From Streptococcus oralis (GTDB lineage Bacteria; Bacillota; Bacilli; Lactobacillales; Streptococcaceae): DNA of 64,000 nt. The translations under genes were made by a program, and so were the position numbers. Numbering within the stretch: position 1 is the stretch's first letter; every line of letters starts with the position of its first letter. The notes below the pieces were generated by a model, which ran no database searches, was not told the origin of the DNA, and saw only the letters and a program-made list of their open reading frames with translations. Below are positions 17,535-24,975 of this stretch, piece after piece. Location of the stretch: NCBI RefSeq assembly GCF_022749195.1, contig NZ_CP094226.1:1812738-1876737 (forward strand), written 5' to 3'.

Positions 17535-20168
17535 TTATTTAGCCTCGTACCAGGTTGCCCCTTCATTTTCATCTGCAATAAGGGGAACACTGAGCTGGAT
17601 GGCTTCTTCCATGGTTTGTTTCACTAGAGCTTTAACGGCTGCTAGTTCCGATTTCGGAACCTCAAGGACGATTTCATCATGCACTTGCAACAGCATCTTG
17701 GTCTGATAGCCACCTTCAACTAGAGCTTTGTCTAGCTGGATCATAGCAATCTTGAGGATATCTGCTGCCGAACCCTGAATAGGAGAGTTGATAGCTGTCC
17801 GCTCTGCAAAACCACGAATGTTGAAGTTGCGCGAATTGATATCTGGTAACTCACGACGACGCTTGAAGAGAGTCTCTACATAACCCTTATCACGCGCTTC
17901 ACGCACCACTTCATCCATGTAGTTTTTAATGCCCGGGAAGCGTTCAAAGTAGGTATCAATGTAGGCTTTGGCTTCCTTACGGCTGATGCCCAGATTATTA
18001 GACAAACCAAAGTCTGAAATCCCGTAAACCACGCCAAAGTTTACAGCCTTAGCATTACGACGGTCGTTTGGAGTCACATCCTCAGGGCGTTCAATTCCAA
18101 AGACCCGCATGGCTGTCGAGGTATGAATATCTGCTCCCTCTTGAAAGGCCTTAATTAAGTGCTCGTCTTTAGAGATGTGTGCCAAAACGCGCAATTCAAT
18201 CTGTGAATAATCCGAGCTGAGCAGCACGCTATCCTCCCACTCAGGGACAAAAGCTTTACGAATGAGACGACCTTGCTCCAAACGCACAGGAATATTTTGC
18301 AAGTTTGGATCTACACTAGACAGACGCCCTGTCTGGGTCAAATCCTGCACATAGCGCGTGTGGATCTTGCCATCATCCAAAATCCAGTCTTGCAAACCAA
18401 TCACATAGGTAGATTGGATCTTAGCAATCTGACGGTAGTCGAGGATTTTTTTAACAATCGGAGCAATAGGAGCTAGTCGCTCTAGCACATCCACGGCTGT
18501 CGAGTAACCTGTCTTGGTTTTCTTGGTATATTCCAGAGGAAGACCGAGCTTTTCAAAGAGAAGCACGCCCAACTGCTTAGGCGAGTTGATATTAAACTCT
18601 TCACCAGCTAGTTCATAAATCTCTTGAGTGAGTTGCTCAATGACGACCTCATTTTCAGCCTGCATCTCAAGTAGTGTTTCTTTTTTGACCTTGATCCCAG
18701 CAATTTCCATCTTGGCAAGGACAAAAGCCAGAGGTTGCTCCATGTCATAGAGGAGATCTAACTGTCCATGTTCACTGAGTTTTTCAAGTAAAACCGGCTC
18801 AGTCTCAACCAATACAGCAACCTTGCGAGCCAAGTGCTCCAAGAATTTCTCGCGTTCAGGAATGGCTCTCTTGACACCCTTACCATAGAAAGTCTCATCA
18901 TCGACCAAGTATGTTTGACCGTAGAGATTCGCAATGGTTGAGATTTCATTGTTCTCGACTGTTGAGAGTAAGTATTTTGCCAAGCGACTGTCAAAAGCAG
19001 GAGCCTGCAGGTTCAAGCCCAAGCGATTTAACAGAACCTTCGCTTTCTTAAAGTCATACACTTTCAGAGCTGTTTTTTCTAGAAATTCCTTGAGGATCGG
19101 ATCCTGCAAGAGCTCGAGTTTATCTGTGGCGTAAAGTTTATCTCCGCAGGACCAGGCAAAACCAACCAAATCATCTGTATGGTAGTTTTCCCCAAAGAGT
19201 TCAAAGTGAAAGATAGAGTCGGCACTCAGCATGTCTTGACTGACGTGGTCAACGATGGCGAAATCCAAACTTTCAGGCGCATCTGTTGACGAAATATTTA
19301 AAGCTTGTTTGAGCTGTTTGAAGCCCATCTCATCGTAGAATTTACCTAAGCTTTCCACATCTGGGCCATTATAGACCAAATCATCAAGGCCAATCTCAAT
19401 CGGTGCCTGAGTTTCAATGGTTGCTAGTGTTTTAGATAAAAAGGCTTGTTCCTTGTCATTGATGAGATTTTCCTTCATCTTAGAAGCCTTCATCCCATCG
19501 ATATTTTCATAAATACCCTCAAGCGAACCATGTTCCAGCAAGAGCTTGATACCCGTCTTTTCACCAATCTTTGTAACACCAGGGATATTATCAGACTTAT
19601 CCCCCATGAGGGCCTTGAGGTCTATAAACTGAGCTGGCGTGAGGCCCATCTTTTCCATGAGATAGTCCGGCGTAAAGGCCTCAAACTCAGCCACACCTTT
19701 CTTGGAAATCTCAACTACCGTATGCTCATCCGTCAACTGGATCAAATCCTTATCTCCGCTAACGATAGTCACATCGAAGGAATCCTTCTCAGCCAAACGG
19801 CCCAGAGTCCCGATGATATCATCCGCTTCATACTGGGCCAACTCATAATGGCGAATCCCAAGATGGTCTAACAACTCACGAATGAAGGGAAATTGCTCAC
19901 GAAACTCATCTGGAGTTTTAGCACGGCCACCCTTGTAGTCTGCATACATCTCTGTTCGGAAAGTCGTCTTACCTGCATCAAAGGCTACCAAAACATGACT
20001 GGGCTCAACCCGCTCTAAGACATGATTCAACATGAGTTGAAAGCCATAGATTGCATTGGTATGAAGGCCATTAGCATTTTTAAAACGATCCAACTGCTGA
20101 TAGAGTGCAAAAAAAGCTCGAAAGGCAACAGAAGATCCATCAATTAATAATAATTTTTTCTTGTCCAT
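17535..20168 (-). CDS. polA: DNA polymerase I
   Basis: 877-aa polymerase used in Okazaki-fragment processing and repair. The start is the ATG at 20168 (MDKKKLLLIDGSSVAFRAFF), which gives the usual streptococcal length; the 12 open codons upstream overlap the promoter. Residues 1-290 are the 5'-nuclease domain, with acidic metal ligands in YEADDIIGT and VSGDKDLIQL. Residues ~310-480 are the 3'-5' exonuclease fold. The palm/fingers follow, with motif A SSDYSQIELRVLAHIS (~650), motif B DRRNAKAVNFGVVYG (~700) and motif C QVHDEIVLE (~830). The exonuclease region keeps the fold but several proofreading acidic residues appear absent (e.g. FAIVDHV where FDTET is expected), so it may lack proofreading, as in Bacillus Pol I. 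No Shine-Dalgarno sequence: the -10 ends 6 nt before the ATG. Confidence 0.96.
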   Translation of the reverse strand: MDKKKLLLIDGSSVAFRAFFALYQQLDRFKNANGLHTNAIYGFQLMLNHVLERVEPSHVLVAFDAGKTTFRTEMYADYKGGRAKTPDEFREQFPFIRELLDHLGIRHYELAQYEADDIIGTLGRLAEKDSFDVTIVSGDKDLIQLTDEHTVVEISKKGVAEFEAFTPDYLMEKMGLTPAQFIDLKALMGDKSDNIPGVTKIGEKTGIKLLLEHGSLEGIYENIDGMKASKMKENLINDKEQAFLSKTLATIETQAPIEIGLDDLVYNGPDVESLGKFYDEMGFKQLKQALNISSTDAPESLDFAIVDHVSQDMLSADSIFHFELFGENYHTDDLVGFAWSCGDKLYATDKLELLQDPILKEFLEKTALKVYDFKKAKVLLNRLGLNLQAPAFDSRLAKYLLSTVENNEISTIANLYGQTYLVDDETFYGKGVKRAIPEREKFLEHLARKVAVLVETEPVLLEKLSEHGQLDLLYDMEQPLAFVLAKMEIAGIKVKKETLLEMQAENEVVIEQLTQEIYELAGEEFNINSPKQLGVLLFEKLGLPLEYTKKTKTGYSTAVDVLERLAPIAPIVKKILDYRQIAKIQSTYVIGLQDWILDDGKIHTRYVQDLTQTGRLSSVDPNLQNIPVRLEQGRLIRKAFVPEWEDSVLLSSDYSQIELRVLAHISKDEHLIKAFQEGADIHTSTAMRVFGIERPEDVTPNDRRNAKAVNFGVVYGISDFGLSNNLGISRKEAKAYIDTYFERFPGIKNYMDEVVREARDKGYVETLFKRRRELPDINSRNFNIRGFAERTAINSPIQGSAADILKIAMIQLDKALVEGGYQTKMLLQVHDEIVLEVPKSELAAVKALVKQTMEEAIQLSVPLIADENEGATWYEAK

Positions 20169-20174
20169 ACACCC

Positions 20175-20180
20175 ATTATA
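20175..20180 (-). promoter_or_regulatory. -10 element of polA (leaderless start)
   Basis: A consensus TATAAT hexamer separated from the polA ATG by only GGGTGT. A convincing -35 is not visible. Confidence 0.65.
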
Positions 20181-20248
20181 AAGGAAAGCAAAGAAAAATA
20201 CCATCGGAAAGAGCTGAAAAACATGGACTTGTCCCTATTTCACCATAA

Positions 20249-20281
20249 AAAAGAAAAGGACCATCCAAATCCTTTTCTTTT
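20249..20281 (-). terminator. Terminator of the LPXTG surface-protein gene
   Basis: 12-bp perfect stem AAAAGAAAAGGA / TCCTTTTCTTTT with a 9-nt loop, ending in Us, 17 nt after the stop codon. Confidence 0.92.
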
Positions 20282-20297
20282 ATTGATTTCATGCGAT

Positions 20298-22403
20298 TTA
20301 TTTGTTCAATTTTCTCTTTGCAAATGGTAGCAAACCAAGAAGGAGACCAACAAATCCTAGCGATGCGACTGCTGAAGCATCTTTACTTCCTGTATTTGGA
20401 AGGAGTTGCTCATCCGTTGCTGCAGGCGCTTTGTAGGTACGATCTTGTTCAGTTCCAAGAGTCGGATTTGTAGCCAAAGGAGCTACACTGCCAGTGTATT
20501 CTGGAACTTCATTTACTGCAGGTTCAATCTTTTCAGCATAGGCTGGAATATTAGCAACTGCCGGAGCACCACTTTCTGCATAAACTGGAACATTTGCTAG
20601 AGCTGGGGCGCCGCTTTCTGCATAAGGCAGAGCATTGTTTACTATTGGTGTACCACTTTCTCCGTAAGCTGGAACATTTGCTACGGCTGGGGCGCCACTT
20701 TCTGCATAAGGCAGAGTGTTGTTTACTATTGGTGTACCACTTTCTCCGTAAGCTGGAACGTTCGCTACGACTGGAGCGCCACTTTCTGCATAAGGCAGAG
20801 CATTGTTTACTATTGGTGCACCGCTCTCTCCGTAAGCTGGAACGTTCGCTACGACTGGAGCGCCACTTTCTGCATAAGGCAGAGCATTGTTTACTATTGG
20901 TGCACCGCTCTCTCCGTAAGCTGGAACGTTCGCTACGACTGGAGCGCCACTTTCTGCATAGGCTGGGAGTTCATTTACAGCAGCTTCTACCGCATTTGCA
21001 CCTTTGTTGTATTCTGGCAACTCTGCAGTTGTAGCTTCTACTGCGTTCACCCCACCTTTAAAGTCTTCAATTTCAAGAACAGCTGACATGACACTACTTA
21101 GAGTCTTAATGGCATCCTCATTGTCTGCCAATGCTTGTTGCAAGTCTTTGACTTGACTATTCTTGTCACCAGAAACTTGTAAGCTTGATAATTGCACTTT
21201 AATCTTAGCAACTTGCTCTTCTAATTTACTTAGCTCAAGTTTTTTCGCATTACTATTTTCTTCCGCTGCTTCCTTGTCCGCTGCAGCGAGTTTAGCTTGG
21301 TCTTGGCTTGAGAAATCTTCTTGGTTCATCTCTTCTGCTGGTGTCACCTGATCGCTGTCTTCTGCCAATAAATCATCTAACAAGTCGGACGCTTCAATGT
21401 CGCCTTCTTCGATGGCTTGCAGGATAGCATCCTTGCCAATCACTTCTTTAGCTGCTTTGATCGCTGCTTCCTTATCAGTGATAGTGGCATCCTTGTTGAT
21501 ATCATCGATGGTTGATTTTTCAATTTTTTCTAAGGTAGCGATTAAATCTGAGCGAACTTTGGCTGCCTCTTCTGCTGCTTCCTTGTCGGCTGTAGCGAGT
21601 TTAGCTTGGTCTTGGCTTGAAAGTTGAGATTGAGTTTTTGCTTCGGCCGGTGTCACCTGATCACTGTCTTCTGCCAAGAAATCTGCCAGTAAGTCTGAGA
21701 CATCAATGTCACCTTCTTCGATAGCTTTCAAGATGCCGTCCTTGCCAATCACTTCTTTAGCTGCCTTAATCGCCGCTTCCTTATCTGTAATAGTGGCATC
21801 CTTGTTGATGTCGTCGATGGTTGATTTTTCGATTTTTTCTAGGGTAGCGATTAAATCTGAACGAACTTTAGCTGCTTCTTCCGCAGCTTCCTTATCTGCT
21901 GCAGCCAGTTTAGCTTGGTCTTGACTTGAAAGTTGAGATTGAGTTTTTGCTTCAGCCGGTGTCACCTGATCACTGTCTTCTGCTAAGAAATCATCTAGCA
22001 AGTCGGACGCTTCGATATCTCCATCTTCGATAGCTTTCAGGATAGCATCTTTGCCAATCACTTCTTTAGCCACCTTAATCGCTGCTTCCTTATCAGTGAT
22101 AGTGGCGTCTTTGTTGATGTCTTCGATGGTTGATTGTTCGATACCTTTAAGGGCAGTCAACAATTCGCTGTGAGCCTTTGCTTCTGCAGCTTGCTTAGCT
22201 TCTTCCTCTTTCTTGGCTTCCTCAGCTGCTTCCTTATCTGCCACAGCAAGTTTAGCTTGGTCTTGGCTTGAGAAATCTTCTTGGCTCATCGCTTCGGCTG
22301 GTGTCACCTGATCACTGTCTTCTGCTAAGAAATCTGCCAACAAGTCGGACGCTTCGATGTCACCTTCTTCGATAGCTTTCAAGATGCCGTCCTTGCCAAT
22401 CAC
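20298..22403 (-). CDS. C-terminal part of the frameshifted LPXTG protein
   Basis: The longest start-to-stop frame of the 3' part, beginning at a GTG that is really an internal Val codon (AAKEVIGKDG). The frame is open a further ~70 codons upstream, to ~22613, with no start signal, so independent translation is unlikely. It holds the regular helical modules, the 14-residue repeats and the LPNTG anchor. Without a signal peptide this piece could not be exported. Confidence 0.55.
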   Translation of the reverse strand: MIGKDGILKAIEEGDIEASDLLADFLAEDSDQVTPAEAMSQEDFSSQDQAKLAVADKEAAEEAKKEEEAKQAAEAKAHSELLTALKGIEQSTIEDINKDATITDKEAAIKVAKEVIGKDAILKAIEDGDIEASDLLDDFLAEDSDQVTPAEAKTQSQLSSQDQAKLAAADKEAAEEAAKVRSDLIATLEKIEKSTIDDINKDATITDKEAAIKAAKEVIGKDGILKAIEEGDIDVSDLLADFLAEDSDQVTPAEAKTQSQLSSQDQAKLATADKEAAEEAAKVRSDLIATLEKIEKSTIDDINKDATITDKEAAIKAAKEVIGKDAILQAIEEGDIEASDLLDDLLAEDSDQVTPAEEMNQEDFSSQDQAKLAAADKEAAEENSNAKKLELSKLEEQVAKIKVQLSSLQVSGDKNSQVKDLQQALADNEDAIKTLSSVMSAVLEIEDFKGGVNAVEATTAELPEYNKGANAVEAAVNELPAYAESGAPVVANVPAYGESGAPIVNNALPYAESGAPVVANVPAYGESGAPIVNNALPYAESGAPVVANVPAYGESGTPIVNNTLPYAESGAPAVANVPAYGESGTPIVNNALPYAESGAPALANVPVYAESGAPAVANIPAYAEKIEPAVNEVPEYTGSVAPLATNPTLGTEQDRTYKAPAATDEQLLPNTGSKDASAVASLGFVGLLLGLLPFAKRKLNK
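20480..20985 (-). repeat. 42/84-bp tandem coding repeats (YxESGAP units)
   Basis: The 42-bp half-units alternate between two types, PVVANVPAYGESGA and PIVNNALPYAESGA, giving an 84-bp period that is almost identical in the middle copies (e.g. starts at 20771 and 20855). The outer copies degenerate towards EVPEYTGS. Such proline-rich repeats usually form a wall-spanning stalk. Near-identical DNA copies imply recent expansion or recombination. Confidence 0.9.
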
Positions 22404-22525
22404 TTCTTTAGTAGCCTTAATCGCTGCTTCCTTATCAGTGATAGTGGCATCCTTGTTGATGTCGTCGATGGTTGTTTTTTCGATTTTTTCTAGGGTAGCG
22501 ATTAAATCTGAGCGAACTTTGGCTG
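21262..22525 (-). repeat. ~309-bp tandem coding repeats (103-aa helical modules)
   Basis: Four highly similar modules. The same anchor sequence (GCCAATCAC on the plus strand) recurs at 21435, 21744 and 22053 (309 bp apart) and at 22395 (342 bp, one module with 11 extra residues KKEEEAKQAAE). Two more diverged modules extend to ~23160. All six are charged, Ala/Glu/Lys/Asp-rich and predicted helical. Confidence 0.9.
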
Positions 22526-22600
22526 CATCAACCTTAGCCTCTTTATCAGCTTCATCTAACTTAGCTTGGTCTTCATCTGTGAATTCTGATACAGGTTCAG

Positions 22601-23368
22601 CTACTGTTTGTGCTCGCTCGTATCTGCTGGCCAGTCTACAATAACATCACCAATCTCCAAATCCTCATCTGCGATAGCCTTCAAAAGATCTTCTTTACCA
22701 ATCTCTTCTTTGGCTTCTTTGATAGCCGCTTCTTTATTGGTGATTGAAGCGTCTTTTTTAATATCTTCAATTACAGCATTTTCAAGAGATTTTAGGGCTT
22801 GAACCAGGGCATCAGTCGCTTGAGAAACTTGTTCTTTAGCATCTTTTTCAGCCTGATCTAGTAGAGCCTTCTCCTCAGTAGATAATTTTTTATTAGTTTG
22901 AGCTTCAGGACCTGTTACCACAGCCTTATCTTCTGCACCTTCTGGCAATTCAGCGATGATATTATCTAAGCTGAGCTCTCCAGACTCAAGAGTATCTGAA
23001 ATATACATCTTACCGATATATTCCTTCACAGCTTCAGCTGCATCCTCTTTGTCCTCAATCGCTTCCTTATCCTTAATATCACTAATAGCCTGTTCCTCAA
23101 GTTCACCCAAAGCCTTCATCAACTCTTCTTTGGTCATCTTAGCTGGATTTGTCGCACCAGGATTAGCTGGACCAGCGTTTTCTGATCCCTTTTCAGTTTG
23201 AGCTCCGCTATCCCCTTCTGCTGCGGCTTGTGGTTGTGCAGGAGCAACTGCCTGCTCTTCTGCTTTCCCTCCATCTGCCTTGACTACTGAAGGCTGTGAA
23301 ACGAAAACACCAGCTCCCAAAACAGCTGCACTTGCTAAACTTCTTAAAATTACTTTTTTCTTGTCCAT
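22601..23368 (-). CDS. N-terminal part of the frameshifted LPXTG protein
   Basis: 255-codon frame with the true start (ATG at 23368, GAGGGG 8 nt upstream), a Sec signal peptide ending near VVKADGG, an acidic Ala/Pro-rich linker, and two diverged helical modules. It stops at HKQ just after the missing base. As it stands it would give a secreted, unanchored fragment. Confidence 0.7.
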   Translation of the reverse strand: MDKKKVILRSLASAAVLGAGVFVSQPSVVKADGGKAEEQAVAPAQPQAAAEGDSGAQTEKGSENAGPANPGATNPAKMTKEELMKALGELEEQAISDIKDKEAIEDKEDAAEAVKEYIGKMYISDTLESGELSLDNIIAELPEGAEDKAVVTGPEAQTNKKLSTEEKALLDQAEKDAKEQVSQATDALVQALKSLENAVIEDIKKDASITNKEAAIKEAKEEIGKEDLLKAIADEDLEIGDVIVDWPADTSEHKQ

Positions 23369-23401
23369 TAGACAATGCCCCTCTTATAGTTTTTTAATAT
23401 T

Positions 23402-23430
23402 ATTATATTATACTACTTAATGAGCGTCAA
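23402..23430 (-). promoter_or_regulatory. SigmaA promoter of the LPXTG protein gene
   Basis: TTGACG (23425-23430), 17-nt spacer, TATAAT (23402-23407), with a second overlapping TATAAT at 23407-23412. A well-formed promoter suggests the gene was recently functional. Confidence 0.8.
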
Positions 23431-23486
23431 CTAATTTGTTATAGCTTTTTAAAAATTTTTTAATAAGAAGAAAGCTTATCTCTTGT

Positions 23487-24608
23487 TTAAGAAAGACTCG
23501 ACATTCTCACCCCGTTACTATCGAGTTTGTAGCCATCAACTACTCTATTAACAGCTAAGGCTCCCGAAGCATCGACATAGTAATGTTTACCCGAGACTTG
23601 GAACCATTGACTGGCTTTCATCAGACCAGATTCCTCTAAGTAATACCAAGTTCCCTTGTCTTTAAGCCATCCCGTCTGCATCTCACCTGAAGCCTTTAGA
23701 TAATACCAGTGAGAGTCATCCTTAATCCAGCCAGTTGACATGGCCCCATTTTCTTTTAGATGATACCAATTGCCATTAACTTTTTTCCATCCTGTCGCTA
23801 GCTTACCATTCTCTCGGTAATACCAACTCCCTCCTTCTTTTTTCCAGCCTTTCACTGTATTGCTTAACTCTGCATACTGCACATATCTTCTAGCACCACT
23901 GTAGGATAGATAGCCGAGCCACTTATAACCATCCTTTTCAAGAACTTGATCATAACTCACACTTTCACCAGCATAATAGTAGTCAATAACCTGTCCTGTA
24001 CTTGACGGTTGGTCCATAATCGGCGATTTCTCCGTGAATACTATTGTCCCACTAGACGGAAGCTCTGAGCTACGAGCATTCTCACCCGCACTATGGCTAG
24101 TAGATAAATCCTTGAAATGAATAAAACCTGTCATCGAACTAGCCTTGACCTTTCGACGGTTATACTTTTCTCGAACCCCATAGTTATACTCTTCGATTTC
24201 AATCGTATCCCCTGATACATTTGATACCCAGGCCACGTGCCCATAATAACCTTCTGTCGACCAAGCAATAGCTCCAACTTCTGGCTTAGTATCCACACGG
24301 TAGCCTTCTCGCCTTGCACGATGTCCCCATTCATTTGCATTTCCGTAGGCAGGAGGAATCTCAAAGCCATTTACACTACTCAAACGAAAGGCCGCAAAAG
24401 AGGTACACTGGCGAGAATACATCCGCCACTGATCGATTTCAACACTACCATTTTTGTAGTGAAGCGGATAGTCATCTCCACGCGCTACACTATCGGCCTG
24501 AACTGATTCCCCACCAAACAAAAAGGTACTTGTAACAAACAAAGTAGCCAGCCCTACACTCAACTGAGTACATCTACTCTTCTTAACTCCTGATTTTAAG
24601 AACGTCAT
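23487..24608 (-). CDS. cbpD: Choline-binding murein hydrolase CbpD (competence fratricin)
   Basis: 373-aa secreted lysin that attacks peptidoglycan of non-competent neighbours and releases DNA for uptake. Signal peptide residues 1-39 (..GGESVQADS). CHAP amidase/endopeptidase domain ~50-165, with catalytic Cys68 in YSRQCTSFAAF and His124 in YYGHVAWV. One SH3b domain ~185-250. About five choline-binding repeats from residue 255 (GWKKEGGSWYY, GWKKVNGNWYH, GWIKDDSHWYY, GWLKDKGTWYY and a final diverged copy). Pneumococcal CbpD is longer and has two SH3b domains, so this is a shorter form. The start ATG has AAGGAG 5 nt upstream. A cin-box-like element 48 nt upstream points to SigX control. Choline binding implies choline-decorated teichoic acids. 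Confidence 0.92.
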   Translation of the reverse strand: MTFLKSGVKKSRCTQLSVGLATLFVTSTFLFGGESVQADSVARGDDYPLHYKNGSVEIDQWRMYSRQCTSFAAFRLSSVNGFEIPPAYGNANEWGHRARREGYRVDTKPEVGAIAWSTEGYYGHVAWVSNVSGDTIEIEEYNYGVREKYNRRKVKASSMTGFIHFKDLSTSHSAGENARSSELPSSGTIVFTEKSPIMDQPSSTGQVIDYYYAGESVSYDQVLEKDGYKWLGYLSYSGARRYVQYAELSNTVKGWKKEGGSWYYRENGKLATGWKKVNGNWYHLKENGAMSTGWIKDDSHWYYLKASGEMQTGWLKDKGTWYYLEESGLMKASQWFQVSGKHYYVDASGALAVNRVVDGYKLDSNGVRMSSLS

Positions 24609-24655
24609 TCATTCTCCTTAATAATATAAATTTCCGAGGTTCCCCTCGTTTATAC

Positions 24656-24663
24656 TATTCGGG
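24656..24663 (-). promoter_or_regulatory. SigX (cin-box) promoter of cbpD
   Basis: CCCGAATA on the minus strand matches the cin-box TACGAATA at 6 of 8 positions, including the CGAATA core. It is directly preceded by the T-tract TTTTTTCTTTTTCT, which serves at the same time as the U-tail of the veg terminator. No sigmaA promoter is evident for cbpD. Confidence 0.65.
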
Positions 24664-24694
24664 AGAAAAAGAAAAAAGTGAGCAAAGCTCACTT
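24664..24694 (-). terminator. Terminator of dnaB-veg
   Basis: AAGTGAGC / GCTCACTT stem with a 3-nt loop followed by TTTTTTCTTTTT on the minus strand. Confidence 0.92.
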
Positions 24695-24707
24695 CATTTT
24701 AGGATTC

Positions 24708-24974
24708 TTAGTCTAGATAGCGAATCAAGTTCTTTTCTGTCAAGATATCTGAGTAGGTGAAGGATTCAACGTAGACATTGGCTTGTTTGTCTCCTTCAAC
24801 ATCCCCAAATTCAACGATAAATAGAGATGGATACACCTCAATTAGCTTACCCAATCTATTTTTTTGGCGCTTACGGCCATTCTCCAAAGTCATTTCAACG
24901 ACTTGTCCCTCATGCGCCTTGATCTCTTCTTTGATTTTTTTCATCTTGGCTACATCTGTAAATGCATCTGACAT
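24708..24974 (-). CDS. veg: Veg family protein
   Basis: 88-aa protein of the Veg (DUF1021) family, an SH3-like small protein highly expressed in Gram-positive bacteria. Recognisable features are KIKEEIKAHEGQVVEMTLEN near residue 12 and the SLFIVEF strand at ~50. In Bacillus, Veg is linked to biofilm matrix gene expression; its role in streptococci is not settled. It starts 1 nt after the dnaB stop, so it is the last gene of a dnaB-veg transcript. Confidence 0.9.
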   Translation of the reverse strand: MSDAFTDVAKMKKIKEEIKAHEGQVVEMTLENGRKRQKNRLGKLIEVYPSLFIVEFGDVEGDKQANVYVESFTYSDILTEKNLIRYLD

Positions 24975-24975
24975 A

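Larger units (their letters stand above)
20298..23368 (-). pseudogene. LPXTG-anchored repeat surface protein, interrupted by a single-base frameshift
   Basis: Wall-anchored surface protein of unknown ligand. Read as one gene it would encode ~1023 aa. It has an N-terminal signal peptide (first ~32 residues) and then six ~103-residue alpha-helical modules, the first two diverged, containing DKEAAIKAAKEVIGKD, AIEEGDIEASDLL and SSQDQAKLAAADKEAAEEAAK. A coiled-coil stretch (LEEQVAKIKVQLSSLQVSGD), a block of 14-residue YxESGAP repeats and a sortase signal LPNTG with a hydrophobic helix and KRKLNK tail complete it. Around 22613 one base is missing in the second module: ...ADTSE passes into HKQ-stop, while the next frame continues AQTVAEPVSEF. 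Adding a single C on the plus strand there rejoins everything. It may be a true pseudogene, a phase-variable allele or a sequencing error. The family could not be named. Confidence 0.8.

Noticed and set aside
20480..20985. CRISPR-like array
   Set aside because: The repeats are in-frame coding units (42/84 bp) with no unique spacers and no cas genes.
20594..21034. 146-codon plus-strand frame with repeats
   Set aside because: Reverse of the YxESGAP tandem repeats; repeat periodicity keeps all frames open, no start signals.
23369..23486. Terminator for cbpD
   Set aside because: Short A/T-rich repeats are present but no stable stem followed by a U-run could be drawn; otherwise this stretch holds only the surface-protein promoter.
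24230..24240. CCACGTGC inside cbpD and other CACGTG hexamers as parS
   Set aside because: The flanking bases do not extend the GTTTCACGTGAAAC palindrome; only two sites in the window do.
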